Translations under genes and position numbers: made by a program | The notes under the pieces: generated by a model | Database searches by the model: none | The model's input: only the letters and a program-made list of their open reading frames with translations | Told to the model about the DNA's origin: nothing | Shown here: positions 7,716 through 15,659 of the stretch, piece after piece | How positions within the stretch are numbered: the first letter of the stretch is position 1 | Layout of the letters: each line of letters starts with the position of its first letter | Assembly: GCF_902764455.1 (NCBI RefSeq) | Contig: NZ_CACWVY010000025.1 | Location: 1 to 34,178 of the forward strand | Origin: an uncultured Methanobrevibacter sp. | Lineage (GTDB): Archaea > Methanobacteriota > Methanobacteria > Methanobacteriales > Methanobacteriaceae | Length of the DNA stretch: 34,178 bases | Direction of reading: 5' to 3'

Positions 7716-8549
7716 TTCTTTTAATTCACAAGCCTTACAAATATTTGATGAAGTCGGCTCACCACAAACTTCACACTCATTAAGGCTTGTGGAAATATCA
7801 TTTTCAAAAGTTAAAATCTTTTGAAAAGATTCCATCACATTATTTTTAATACCAGGATACTTATCCTCACTGACATTTAAAAATTCTTTTATTTTAGCCC
7901 TTAGTGATAAATGAGAATACGGGCATTCATCCAAATGGATATCAATATCATTTAATACCGCCCACATGCCCACCTCTTTTTCAGGAGTGTTCCACAGAGG
8001 TTTTATTCTTGGAACTAATTTTGGATGAATAACATCAAGTTCAGGGCCAAATTTAGAAAATTTAATGGTATCTCCTCTTGCAAAACTCATTAAAAATGAT
8101 TGTATCTCATCATCCAAATTATGTCCAGTAGCTATTTTAACAGCTCCCAATTCATAGGCAGTTTTATTTAAAATATTTCTTCTAAAAACACCGCAGGGAA
8201 TGCAGGCACTTTTAAAATCCTGATAAATATCATCCAGACAGAATCCTTCTTCCTCTTTAAATGATTTTTGAACAAGTTCAACATCCAAATCCTTGGCATT
8301 TTTTATTGCAGAATCAATTCCATGTTGTCTATAACCTTCAATTCCTTCATCAACACTTATAGCAACCAAATCAAAATCCAAATAGTTCTGGTAATTTTTT
8401 AGTGCATGCAATGTTAAAACACTATCTTTTCCACCAGATAATGCAATAGCTATAAGTTCATTTTCTTTAATTAATTCATAATCAGAAATCAGATTATTGA
8501 TTCTTGTAAAAATCTTTTCATTGAATTCATCTTTGTTTAATTTAACCAT
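7674..8549 (-). CDS. Ncs6/TtuA-type tRNA 2-thiolation enzyme, N-terminal zinc finger missing
   Basis: The 291-residue protein is a PP-loop ATPase of the TtuA/Ncs6/TtcA group, which adenylates and then thiolates a tRNA uridine or cytidine. Visible are the ATP loop SGGKDS (38-43) and three cysteines suited to a [4Fe-4S] cluster, C116 and C119 (CIPC) and C209 (ECPY). A C-terminal zinc finger has C259, C262, C271 and C274. Classical archaeal TtuA/Ncs6 also has an N-terminal zinc finger before the PP-loop. Here only 37 residues precede the loop and none is cysteine, and an in-frame stop lies 15 bases upstream of the ATG, so the finger is truly absent in this frame. The tRNA position modified is therefore uncertain. 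The 3' end overlaps the antiporter gene by 42 bases. Confidence 0.87.
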   Translation of the reverse strand: MVKLNKDEFNEKIFTRINNLISDYELIKENELIAIALSGGKDSVLTLHALKNYQNYLDFDLVAISVDEGIEGYRQHGIDSAIKNAKDLDVELVQKSFKEEEGFCLDDIYQDFKSACIPCGVFRRNILNKTAYELGAVKIATGHNLDDEIQSFLMSFARGDTIKFSKFGPELDVIHPKLVPRIKPLWNTPEKEVGMWAVLNDIDIHLDECPYSHLSLRAKIKEFLNVSEDKYPGIKNNVMESFQKILTFENDISTSLNECEVCGEPTSSNICKACELKELISHNCEGHINNE

Positions 8550-8602
8550 TACTAAATTAATTTATACAAAGATAAATAAATAATTTTACCAGGTGAAAAA
8601 AA

Positions 8603-8908
8603 ATGATTACTTGTGATTTTGCAATATTGCCTGTAGGAACTGAAACTACAGAATGTAAAGAGTACGTGACTGCTGCAGTCCAGTCCATTAAGGATTCCGG
8701 ACTTAATTATCAGTTAACCGGAATGGGAACACAAATTGAAGCAGAAAACCTAAAAGAATTATATGATGCAATAGCCAATGCTCAAGAAGCTATTTTTGAA
8801 CTTGGAATAGGCAGAGTTTATACCGTGATTAAAGTAGATGACAGAAGAGATTTGGAAAACAGAACTTTGGATGCTAAAGTTGACACAGTTAACCAAATGT
8901 TAAAATAG
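8603..8908 (+). CDS. MTH1187-type thiamine-binding protein (UPF0045)
   Basis: This 101-residue protein belongs to the small MTH1187/YkoF-like family, which has a ferredoxin-like fold and forms tetramers; characterised relatives bind thiamine or its pyrimidine part. The pattern I recognise is the opening CDFAILPVGTET, the mid-segment YQLTGMGTQIE and the stretch IGRVYTVIKVDDRRD, in the order expected for the family. Length is typical. The start is clear: AGGTG precedes the ATG by 8 bases. It is divergent from the thiolase gene, with 53 bases between, and convergent with the DegT gene. Its cellular role in methanogens is not established. Confidence 0.88.
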   Translation: MITCDFAILPVGTETTECKEYVTAAVQSIKDSGLNYQLTGMGTQIEAENLKELYDAIANAQEAIFELGIGRVYTVIKVDDRRDLENRTLDAKVDTVNQMLK

Positions 8909-8947
8909 AATCTCTAATAACCATCACTTTTTAATATTTTAACCGCC

Positions 8948-10147
8948 TTAAAAATAATCCTTCATAATATCTAACAGAGTATCAATAATGTATTCGACTT
9001 CCTCATCACTTAATGTGGAATAAAGAGGAAGGGAAATTTCATTTAAAAACAAATTATAGGCATTTGGATAATCATCAATATTGAAACCCAAGTTTTTATA
9101 AGCGGTCAATAACGGTAAAGGTTTATAATGAACATTAGTGCTTACCCCACGTTCATCCATTTTTGAAATGATTTCATTTCTTTTATCAAGATCAATATCT
9201 TCAATTCTTAAAAGATATAAATGTCCTGATGAAACAGAATTTTCTGTTTTATGGAATTGTCTGATAAATGGATATTCACAAAATGCTGCATCATATTTAG
9301 CAATGATTTCTTGTCTTCTTTTTAAAATATCAGAATACCTTTTTAATTGCATTAAACCTAGACTTGCCTGAATATCAGTCATATTGCATTTATATCCTGG
9401 AATTAAAATATCATATTCCCATGACCCATTCGTTTTTGCAAGTGCATCTTTAGTTTGACCATGCAGTGAATAAATTTGGTACTGTTTATACAATTCCTCA
9501 TTATCAAGTCCATCATGATCAATCCATGTAACCGCACCGCCTTCAGCAGTGGTTAAATTTTTAACTGCATGAAATGAAAAACAGGTAAAATCAGCAAAAG
9601 TTCCGGATTTTTTATTATTTTTTACAGCGCCAAAACCGTGTGCACAATCAGCTACAACAATAATTCTGTTAAATATTTCCTGCAACTCAGAATTAGGATT
9701 AAACAAATCTTTTTTGCTTTCAATAATTTCAAATATTTTATCATAATCGCAGAGGATTCCCGCAATATCAACAGGAATAATAACTTTAGTCTTTTCCGTT
9801 ATGGCATCAGCCATTAAATCATAATCCATTTCAACATTATCCTTTTGACTATCAACAATAACGGGAGTTGCTCCAACATGACAGATGACACTGCATGATG
9901 CTGTATAAGTATATGCGGGAACAATAACTTCATCACCTTTTCCAATTCCCAAAATGCGCAAGGTCATTTCAAGAGAGGTGGTAGCAGAACTTAAACAAGC
10001 AGTTTTTGCACTGCCACAATAAGAAGTAATGTCATTTTCAAATTTTTTTGTTTTAGGACCAGTTGTTATCCATCCGGATTTTAATGTATCGATAACTTCC
10101 TCTATCTCATTATCTGAAATATCCGGTGGGGAAAATGGAATATTCAT
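8948..10147 (-). CDS. DegT/DnrJ/EryC1 aminotransferase, nucleotide-sugar type (first)
   Basis: This PLP enzyme, about 399 residues, is of the DegT/DnrJ/EryC1/StrS group, which puts an amino group on a keto-sugar nucleotide. The Schiff-base lysine is K196 in SFHAVKN, and the cofactor-stacking acidic site is in VADCAH (about 165-170). Between about 135 and 160 there is an extra helical stretch, absent from its paralogue at 11381, as in some PseC-like members. The start is the ATG at 10147: AAGGTGG lies just upstream at good spacing, and the in-frame TTG at 10150 is less likely. It follows the dehydratase gene by 11 bases on the same strand. Together they should convert UDP-GlcNAc (or a similar sugar) to a 4-amino-dideoxy sugar for cell-surface glycans. 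Exact sugar stereochemistry is not readable. Confidence 0.88.
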   Translation of the reverse strand: MNIPFSPPDISDNEIEEVIDTLKSGWITTGPKTKKFENDITSYCGSAKTACLSSATTSLEMTLRILGIGKGDEVIVPAYTYTASCSVICHVGATPVIVDSQKDNVEMDYDLMADAITEKTKVIIPVDIAGILCDYDKIFEIIESKKDLFNPNSELQEIFNRIIVVADCAHGFGAVKNNKKSGTFADFTCFSFHAVKNLTTAEGGAVTWIDHDGLDNEELYKQYQIYSLHGQTKDALAKTNGSWEYDILIPGYKCNMTDIQASLGLMQLKRYSDILKRRQEIIAKYDAAFCEYPFIRQFHKTENSVSSGHLYLLRIEDIDLDKRNEIISKMDERGVSTNVHYKPLPLLTAYKNLGFNIDDYPNAYNLFLNEISLPLYSTLSDEEVEYIIDTLLDIMKDYF

Positions 10148-10158
10148 CAAAAACCACC

Positions 10159-11142
10159 TTAACCTTCCATTTCTTTTAAAATATTTAAAATTTCATCTTT
10201 TGATAAATGGTCTACTTCATTAGAATTATAAATAAAATCAGGATGCTGTTTATTTAATTCATCATGAATAATGAATAAATCACCATTATCATAAGCAGAT
10301 AACATCTCATCAGAAGTCATCAATTCTTCATATAATTTTTCACCAGGCCTTTTTCCAATGATTTTTACATCAATATCTTCAGGGTTATACCCGTATACCG
10401 GTGCATAAAATTCAATCATTGCATCAACGAGGTCATGTAATTTAAATGCGGGCATTTTCAATATAAATATTTCTCCGCCTTGAGATAAACTACCAGCCTG
10501 TAAAATGAGTTTAGCGGCTTGATAGATATTCATTATAAATCTTGTCATGTCTTCATCAGTGAGAGTTATTGGACCGCCATTTTTCAATTGCTTTTTAAAT
10601 AATGGAATAACAGACCCTCTTGAATTTAACACATTACCAAATCTAACACAAGAGAATTTAGTTCCGTTATTCTCACTATAGGTATTTGCCGCCATCATCA
10701 GTCTTTCAGCTAAAAATTTAGTAGCTCCCATTACATTTTCCGGATGAACTGCCTTATCCGTACTGATTAAAACAACTTTTTCAACATCACATAAAACTGC
10801 CATATCAATTACATTTTGAGTTCCTAAAATATTAGTTTTAACCGCACTGATCGGATTATATTCACATAATGGAACGTGTTTATATGCTGCCGCATGGAAA
10901 ATAATATCAATATCTTTAAATACACTTTTTAATCCCTGCGGATTATTAATATCTCCAACATAAATCTTTATTTTAGAAGAATTAAAATCATTACTCAAAT
11001 CAAATAATTCTGTTTCGTTATTATCCAAAACTCTTATGACATCAACATCATATTTATTTAATTCTTTGACAATTTTTTTACCGATAGACCCTGAACCTCC
11101 AGTAACAAGAATTTTTTTATTTTTATAAAAATCATTAAACAT
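10159..11142 (-). CDS. FlaA1/CapD-type nucleotide-sugar 4,6-dehydratase (soluble form)
   Basis: The 327-residue protein is an extended short-chain dehydrogenase/reductase of the polysaccharide-biosynthesis (CapD/FlaA1) group, most likely a UDP-GlcNAc 4,6-dehydratase. It shows the NAD(P)-binding TGGSGSIG (14-21), AAYKHV (85-90), the STDKA catalytic segment (127-131) and RPGEKLYEEL near residue 265. In the catalytic YxxxK motif the tyrosine is replaced by methionine (M138 in NVMGATK, K142). This substitution is known from membrane-bound PglF/CapD enzymes, but here the membrane domain is absent, so it is a short soluble form. It sits upstream of a DegT aminotransferase, the usual partner. The ATG at 11142 follows a G-rich AGGGGG. 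Confidence 0.9.
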   Translation of the reverse strand: MFNDFYKNKKILVTGGSGSIGKKIVKELNKYDVDVIRVLDNNETELFDLSNDFNSSKIKIYVGDINNPQGLKSVFKDIDIIFHAAAYKHVPLCEYNPISAVKTNILGTQNVIDMAVLCDVEKVVLISTDKAVHPENVMGATKFLAERLMMAANTYSENNGTKFSCVRFGNVLNSRGSVIPLFKKQLKNGGPITLTDEDMTRFIMNIYQAAKLILQAGSLSQGGEIFILKMPAFKLHDLVDAMIEFYAPVYGYNPEDIDVKIIGKRPGEKLYEELMTSDEMLSAYDNGDLFIIHDELNKQHPDFIYNSNEVDHLSKDEILNILKEMEG

Positions 11143-11340
11143 TCAAGCCCCCTAAAAATACACTATAATCTAATCATAGAATATTTAAAGTTTAATTTCT
11201 TTCAACCCCTACGTTTATAGAATATTTTTCAATAATAAACTGTTATTTATACAACATATAACTTAATTAAATAATATATATTTTATATTTTAAAAATGTT
11301 TTTAATTAATTGTCAATAAATTAAATGAATTTAAAAATGA
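11143..11340. other. AT-rich spacer between the two sugar-gene units
   Basis: This spacer holds the presumed minus-strand promoter of the dehydratase-aminotransferase pair (TA-rich near 11160-11290). Its right side merges into the T-rich terminator of the second aminotransferase gene. I see no open frame of note, RNA gene or long repeat. Confidence 0.5.
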
Positions 11341-11390
11341 AAAAAATAAATGACAAAAAATAAAAAAATAGGGTTAGAAATTAATCTAAC
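11341..11390 (-). terminator. Hairpin plus T-rich tracts after the second DegT gene
   Basis: GTTAGA (11373-11378) and TCTAAC (11385-11390) form a 6-bp stem with a 6-base loop overlapping the stop codon of the minus-strand gene. Read on the minus strand it is followed by long T tracts through about 11341. This resembles an intrinsic-type terminator, although in archaea the T tracts alone may suffice. Confidence 0.5.
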
Positions 11391-12493
11391 TCTTCGGAAG
11401 CAGTTTTTACTGCTTCAATAACTAAATCCAAATCTTCTTTTGTTAATGATGGATGTACCGGAAGAGAAATTACACTGTTAGCAGCAAGTTCTGCATTAGG
11501 ACAATTTCCCTCAATTCCTAAAGATTTGTAAATTGGTTGATTGTACAGAGGGATTGGATAATGGATTCCTGTTCCTACACCACATTCATTTATAATATCT
11601 ACCCAATCATCCCTATCTCCTTTTTCAACTCTGATTGTGTATTGGTGATATACATGTTTTGATCCATAGGCACAGTATGGAGTTATAATTCCATCAACAT
11701 CTTTTAATCCTTCATTTAAGTATGCTGCATTTTCAATTCTTTTTTTATTAAAACCATCAATTTTATCTAATTGTGCAAGACCTATTGCAGCTGAAATATC
11801 AGTCATTCTAAAATTATATCCTATTTCACCGTGATGATACCTGATGCTTGCACCATGAGCTCTGAATATTTTTGCATTATCTGCTAAATCTTCATCATTA
11901 GTTGTGATTATTCCTCCTTCGGAAGTAGTCATGTTTTTAGTAGGATAAAAACTAAAACAGGACATGTCACCTAAACTGCCCACTTTACCCCCATTGGATG
12001 TAGCACCATGAGCCTGAGCAGCATCTTCTATAACAATTAACCCATATTTTTCAGCAATTTCATTGATTCTATCCATATTTGCAGCTTGCCCATATAACTG
12101 AACTGGCAAAATAGCTTTGGTATTTTCTGAAATCAATTTTTCTATAGAATCAGGGTTAATTGTATAAGTTTTTAAATCAATATCTGCAAAAATAGGTTTT
12201 GCGCCAGTGTATAATATTGAGTTTCCACTTGCAATAAAAGTAAATGGAGTAGTTATTACTTCATCACCTTGACCAATGCCGCTTGAAAGTAATGCAACAT
12301 GCAATGCGGCTGTTCCTGAATTAACAGCTATACCGTAATCAGCTCCAACCCAATCTGCGAATTTTTGTTCGAATTCTTCCACTTTAGGGCCTTGAGCAAT
12401 CATACCTGATTTTAGAACTTCAACTACATTTTCTATTTCTTCATCACCAATTATTGGTTTTGCAATAGGAACTTTTATATCTGACACAATCAT
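11381..12493 (-). CDS. DegT/DnrJ/EryC1 aminotransferase (second)
   Basis: The product, about 371 residues, is another PLP-dependent sugar-nucleotide aminotransferase. The lysine is K186 in SFYPTKN, with VIEDAAQAHGA (154-164) as the cofactor site and NSGTAALH (58-65) contacting PLP phosphate. It is closer to the classical ArnB/PglE-like length than its paralogue. A longer frame to 12574 exists but its extra residues are not family-like. I chose the ATG at 12493. However, GGTGAT, a strong match to the archaeal ribosome binding site, overlaps that ATG and is better spaced for a GTG at 12487, so the true start may be two codons later. It is separated from the dehydratase unit by 238 bases and its own terminator, so it is a separate transcript. 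The likely role is surface-glycan amino-sugar synthesis. Confidence 0.87.
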   Translation of the reverse strand: MIVSDIKVPIAKPIIGDEEIENVVEVLKSGMIAQGPKVEEFEQKFADWVGADYGIAVNSGTAALHVALLSSGIGQGDEVITTPFTFIASGNSILYTGAKPIFADIDLKTYTINPDSIEKLISENTKAILPVQLYGQAANMDRINEIAEKYGLIVIEDAAQAHGATSNGGKVGSLGDMSCFSFYPTKNMTTSEGGIITTNDEDLADNAKIFRAHGASIRYHHGEIGYNFRMTDISAAIGLAQLDKIDGFNKKRIENAAYLNEGLKDVDGIITPYCAYGSKHVYHQYTIRVEKGDRDDWVDIINECGVGTGIHYPIPLYNQPIYKSLGIEGNCPNAELAANSVISLPVHPSLTKEDLDLVIEAVKTASEELD

Positions 12494-12585
12494 CACCAGT
12501 TGATTAATTATACTATAATAATATTTAAATCTAATAATATTTAAAACATTACATAATTGATTAAAAACGAACAAGAGTTGAACAA

Positions 12586-13752
12586 ATGGATGAATATAAA
12601 ATTAAAAGTATTGAAGAAGGACTGACAAAAATCGAATTTCCGGAATTTGATAAAATTTCATCTGATGCACCGGTATTTTACAACCCAAACATGGAATTAA
12701 ATAGGGATTTGTCAATACTTGCAATACAAGTTTTTCAAAAAAATGAACAAAGGGAAATAAACATATGCGACCTTTTTGGAGGAAGTGGAATAAGAGGCAT
12801 CCGTTATAAAAATGAAATAGATGGAGTGGGAACCGTTTGTATTAATGACATTAGTGAAACCGCCAATTTTTATGAAAGACACAATATAAAACTAAATGAT
12901 TTAAATGACATTGAAGTTTTCCAACATGATGCCAGCATGTTTTTAAGAATGAAAAGAGGAGAATTTGATGTTATTGATATTGATCCTTTTGGAACCCCAT
13001 CCCCGTTTTTAGATTCCGCAGGATATTGTGCCCGTAGAAACTCTCTGCTTTGCGTCACTGCTACAGATACTTCTGCATTATGCGGAACATATAAAGAACC
13101 TTGCATAAGGAAATATAATGCAAAACCCTACAAAAGCGAATATTGTCATGAAACCGGAATACGAATTCTAGCAGGATTTGTAGCATTGACACTTGCGAAA
13201 TATGGTAAATACATTGAAGTTAAAATGTCACACAGCACCGAGCATTATATGAGATTATATCTATATGTCAAGAAAGGTCCTAAAAAAACTGATGAACGTT
13301 TAAAAAATATTGGATACATCAGTCACTGTAAACATTGCTTGCACAGACAAACAAGCAAAGGCCTGGCAAGTCCAATAGAAGATGTTTGCCCAGTTTGTGG
13401 AGAAAAATTAATCCATGCGGGCCCATTATGGTTAGGTGAAATTCAAAATTCAGAATTCATCCAAAATATGATTGAAGAAACTGAAAATAAGAAAATCAAT
13501 AAAGAAAAAGAGGCATTAAAGCTTTTAAATAGTTGTCTGAATGAAGCTAATGCACCGGCAACATTTTATGATGTTCACAAAATTTGCAAGTCAATGAAAA
13601 TAAGCGCACCTAAATTAGATTTAATCTTTGATGAAATCGAAAAAAATGGCCATATTGCTATAAAAACACATTACAATCCATTAGGAATAAAAAGTGATGC
13701 ATCAATTAAATACATTAGACATATATTATTTTCATTATGTGAAAGTGAATAG
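12586..13752 (+). CDS. trm1: tRNA (guanine26-N2)-dimethyltransferase Trm1
   Basis: Trm1 uses two SAM molecules to make N2,N2-dimethylguanosine at position 26 of tRNA. The 388-residue protein shows VFYNPNMELNRDLS (30-43), the SAM-binding DLFGGSGIRG (62-71) and the catalytic DIDPFGTPSPF (131-141). It also carries a zinc-ribbon insertion with C248, C251, C268 and C271, all typical of archaeal Trm1. The C-terminal part (about 300-388) is the winged-helix-like domain that holds the tRNA. Length is normal. The ATG at 12586 matches the family N-terminus; the upstream ribosome binding site is weak. It is divergent from the second aminotransferase gene with 92 bases between the starts. Confidence 0.95.
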   Translation: MDEYKIKSIEEGLTKIEFPEFDKISSDAPVFYNPNMELNRDLSILAIQVFQKNEQREINICDLFGGSGIRGIRYKNEIDGVGTVCINDISETANFYERHNIKLNDLNDIEVFQHDASMFLRMKRGEFDVIDIDPFGTPSPFLDSAGYCARRNSLLCVTATDTSALCGTYKEPCIRKYNAKPYKSEYCHETGIRILAGFVALTLAKYGKYIEVKMSHSTEHYMRLYLYVKKGPKKTDERLKNIGYISHCKHCLHRQTSKGLASPIEDVCPVCGEKLIHAGPLWLGEIQNSEFIQNMIEETENKKINKEKEALKLLNSCLNEANAPATFYDVHKICKSMKISAPKLDLIFDEIEKNGHIAIKTHYNPLGIKSDASIKYIRHILFSLCESE

Positions 13753-14019
13753 ATGATAACAATCGTAATAATTTTATGATAAAATTTTTTAGAAAAAAGT
13801 TAAAATTAATATACATTCGAGGGTACAAAAGAAAAATATGTAAATAAGCTTTTTTCCAACATTAAAAAAACAACATTAAAGCAAAAATCTTAAAAAATTT
13901 ATAGTAAAATAAAGCATAGTTTTAAATAATATAAAATAATACAATATATGTATAGTTAATTTATTAAAAATTCCAATTCAAAATAATAAATTAACAATAA
14001 GAAAATAAGGAGAAAAAAT
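13753..14019. promoter_or_regulatory. Leader of the Lrp-type gene
   Basis: This 267-base stretch has no gene. It contains a direct repeat of CAACATTAAA near 13858-13878, A-rich runs, possible TATA elements near 13921-13940, the 12-bp inverted repeat described separately, and a clear ribosome binding site (AAGGAG) before the ATG at 14020. Confidence 0.5.
13955..13995. promoter_or_regulatory. 12-bp inverted repeat, possible Lrp autoregulatory operator
   Basis: GTTAATTTATTA (13955-13966) and TAATAAATTAAC (13984-13995) are perfect reverse complements separated by 17 bases, with centres 29 bases apart, roughly three helical turns. The repeat lies just before the ribosome binding site of an Lrp/AsnC gene. 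Lrp-family regulators commonly bind such AT-rich dyads, often in their own promoters, so autoregulation is a reasonable inference. AT-richness lowers the significance. Confidence 0.45.
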
Positions 14020-14496
14020 ATGGTAAAAACTAAAGATAATGTTATAAAACTTGATGACACTGACATTAACATCCTTAAAATTATCAATGAAGACGTTAGA
14101 ACTTCATATAGACAAATATCTCGCAGTTTGGATGTGTCTGTAGGAACAGTTCATAATCGTATCGACAAAATGGTTAAATCAGGTGTTATTAAAAAGTTTT
14201 CACCAGTTATCGACCACGAAAAACTCGGATTTGTATTAACAACCATTATTGGAGTTAGAGTTAAAGGTGGAAAACTCAAAAACTGGGAAGAAAAAACCTT
14301 TTTTAATAAAAATGTAGTCGGGATTTATGATGTTACTGGAGAATATGACGCATTCTTAATTGCAAAATTCAGAAATACAAATGAATTAAATTCATTTATC
14401 AAAGAATTACTAAAAGATCCAATTATAGAAAGAACATACACACAAACAGTATTAGATGTCATTAAAGAAGATATGGGATCTTCTAACATTTTATAA
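14020..14496 (+). CDS. Lrp/AsnC-family transcriptional regulator
   Basis: This 158-residue protein has the standard two-part Lrp/AsnC layout. An N-terminal winged helix-turn-helix (about 12-60) has LDDTDINILKIINEDVR leading into the recognition helix near VGTVHNRIDKM. A RAM ligand-binding and oligomerisation domain (about 70-150) has the TGEYDAFL strand. Members form dimers to octamers and often respond to amino acids; the effector here cannot be read. The ATG at 14020 has a clear AAGGAG ribosome binding site. A perfect 12-bp inverted repeat lies just upstream, and a strong hairpin-T-run follows the stop, so the gene is a stand-alone transcript. The next gene downstream, mptA, has its own promoter, so it is not obviously the target. 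Confidence 0.92.
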   Translation: MVKTKDNVIKLDDTDINILKIINEDVRTSYRQISRSLDVSVGTVHNRIDKMVKSGVIKKFSPVIDHEKLGFVLTTIIGVRVKGGKLKNWEEKTFFNKNVVGIYDVTGEYDAFLIAKFRNTNELNSFIKELLKDPIIERTYTQTVLDVIKEDMGSSNIL

Positions 14497-14504
14497 AAAT
14501 ACAA

Positions 14505-14539
14505 TATGCAGTAAGAAATTACTGCATAACACTTTTTTT
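14505..14539 (+). terminator. Intrinsic-type terminator hairpin after the Lrp gene
   Basis: TATGCAGTAA (14505-14514) and TTACTGCATA (14519-14528) pair perfectly over 10 bp around a GAAA tetraloop (14515-14518). Seven T residues follow at 14533-14539. The hairpin starts 8 bases after the stop codon. This is a textbook bacterial-style terminator shape, unusual in an archaeon where T-runs usually act without a stem. Confidence 0.75.
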
Positions 14540-14663
14540 ACAAATTTAAATTATTGAAAAATTTCTATTTTCTAACGGAAACTGTAAAAAACAATTTCCA
14601 AAAAAATAATTAAAAAAAGAGATTATTTTTAAAATTCATACAAATATATAAATAAAAAGACAT

Positions 14664-14675
14664 GATATATATAAA
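14664..14675 (+). promoter_or_regulatory. TATA box of the mptA operon
   Basis: GATATATATAAA at 14664-14675, preceded by an A-rich stretch, fits the archaeal TATA box with its upstream factor-B element. Transcription would start near 14690-14700, giving a very short leader that contains the GAGGT ribosome binding site before the TTG start at 14707. Confidence 0.5.
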
Positions 14676-14706
14676 ATATTAAGAAAAATTTTTCGAGGTA
14701 ATTAAA

Positions 14707-15648
14707 TTGGCAGTATGCTTACCCGACACACAAGATGATGCTCCAAGCATTCCTATCAAATTAACTAGAGTAGGAGTGACCGGAGTAAAAAAATTATTAC
14801 AACTAGAAAGAAGAAATAAAAGACCTATAATATTATTACCAACCTTTGATGCATTTGTTGATTTACCAAATGACCAAAAAGGTGTGCACATGTCTAGAAA
14901 TCCTGAAGCAATAAGTGAAGTTCTTGAAACTGTTGCTGAAGATTCCACAGTTGATGTTGAATCATTATGCGCTAAAATTGTAGATTGCATGATGAAAAAA
15001 CATGAATATGCAAAACGTGTTGAAATCTCAATGACTACCGATTTTATGTTTATGAGAGAGTCCCCAGTGACTAAAAATAAAACTCAGGAAATGGCTAAAT
15101 TAATTGCTAAAGCAGTTGGTTTAAGAGATGATGACGGTAATGTAAGCATTAGAAAAAGTATCGGTGCTGAAGTTATCGGAATGACCGTATGCCCATGTGC
15201 ACAGGAATCCGTGAGAGAATCTGATAAAAATAAATTATTGGAATTCTTAGATGAAGAAACTACTCAAAAAGTATTAGATACTGTAACTTTCGCTTCACAC
15301 AACCAAAGAGGAGTGGGAACCTTACTTATAGAAGTTCCTGAAAACAATATCGTTAAAGCAGAAGATCTTATTGACATTATTGAAACTTCAATGAGTTCAC
15401 CAGTATGTGAATTACTTAAAAGACCAGATGAAAATGCAACAGTTATGTCTGCACACAGAAAACCAGTATTTGTTGAAGACTGTGTCAGAAATATGATGGA
15501 AAGCATTGCTAAAAAATACTCCCATTTCCCTGATGACACATTAATTACATCACGTCAGGAAAATCATGAAAGTATTCATAGGCACAATGCATTTGCAGAA
15601 AAAGTTACCACAATGGGTGAATTAAAAGAAGAATTAAATATTGAATAG
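14707..15648 (+). CDS. mptA: GTP cyclohydrolase MptA
   Basis: MptA is the Fe(II)-dependent archaeal GTP cyclohydrolase that converts GTP to 7,8-dihydroneopterin 2',3'-cyclic phosphate, the first step toward methanopterin. The 313-residue protein has the FolE2/MptA features: the opening LPDTQDDAPSIPIKLTRVGV, HMSRNPEAI with H61 as probable metal ligand, and VCPCAQES around the middle. Length is normal. The start codon is TTG at 14707, supported by GAGGT at good spacing and by the family N-terminus lying right there. It is the first gene of a tight three-gene unit with an unnamed gene and cofG, linking methanopterin and F420 synthesis. Confidence 0.93.
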   Translation: MAVCLPDTQDDAPSIPIKLTRVGVTGVKKLLQLERRNKRPIILLPTFDAFVDLPNDQKGVHMSRNPEAISEVLETVAEDSTVDVESLCAKIVDCMMKKHEYAKRVEISMTTDFMFMRESPVTKNKTQEMAKLIAKAVGLRDDDGNVSIRKSIGAEVIGMTVCPCAQESVRESDKNKLLEFLDEETTQKVLDTVTFASHNQRGVGTLLIEVPENNIVKAEDLIDIIETSMSSPVCELLKRPDENATVMSAHRKPVFVEDCVRNMMESIAKKYSHFPDDTLITSRQENHESIHRHNAFAEKVTTMGELKEELNIE

Positions 15649-15659
15649 GATCTGATTTA

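Noticed and set aside
12494-12574. 27-residue N-terminal extension of the second DegT aminotransferase
   Set aside because: The extra residues are not family-like, AT-rich promoter-type sequence encodes them, and a GGTGAT ribosome binding site marks the start near 12487-12493.
13858-13878. Direct repeat of CAACATTAAA as the start of a CRISPR or iteron array
   Set aside because: Only two short copies occur with no regular spacing, no further units and no cas or replication genes nearby.
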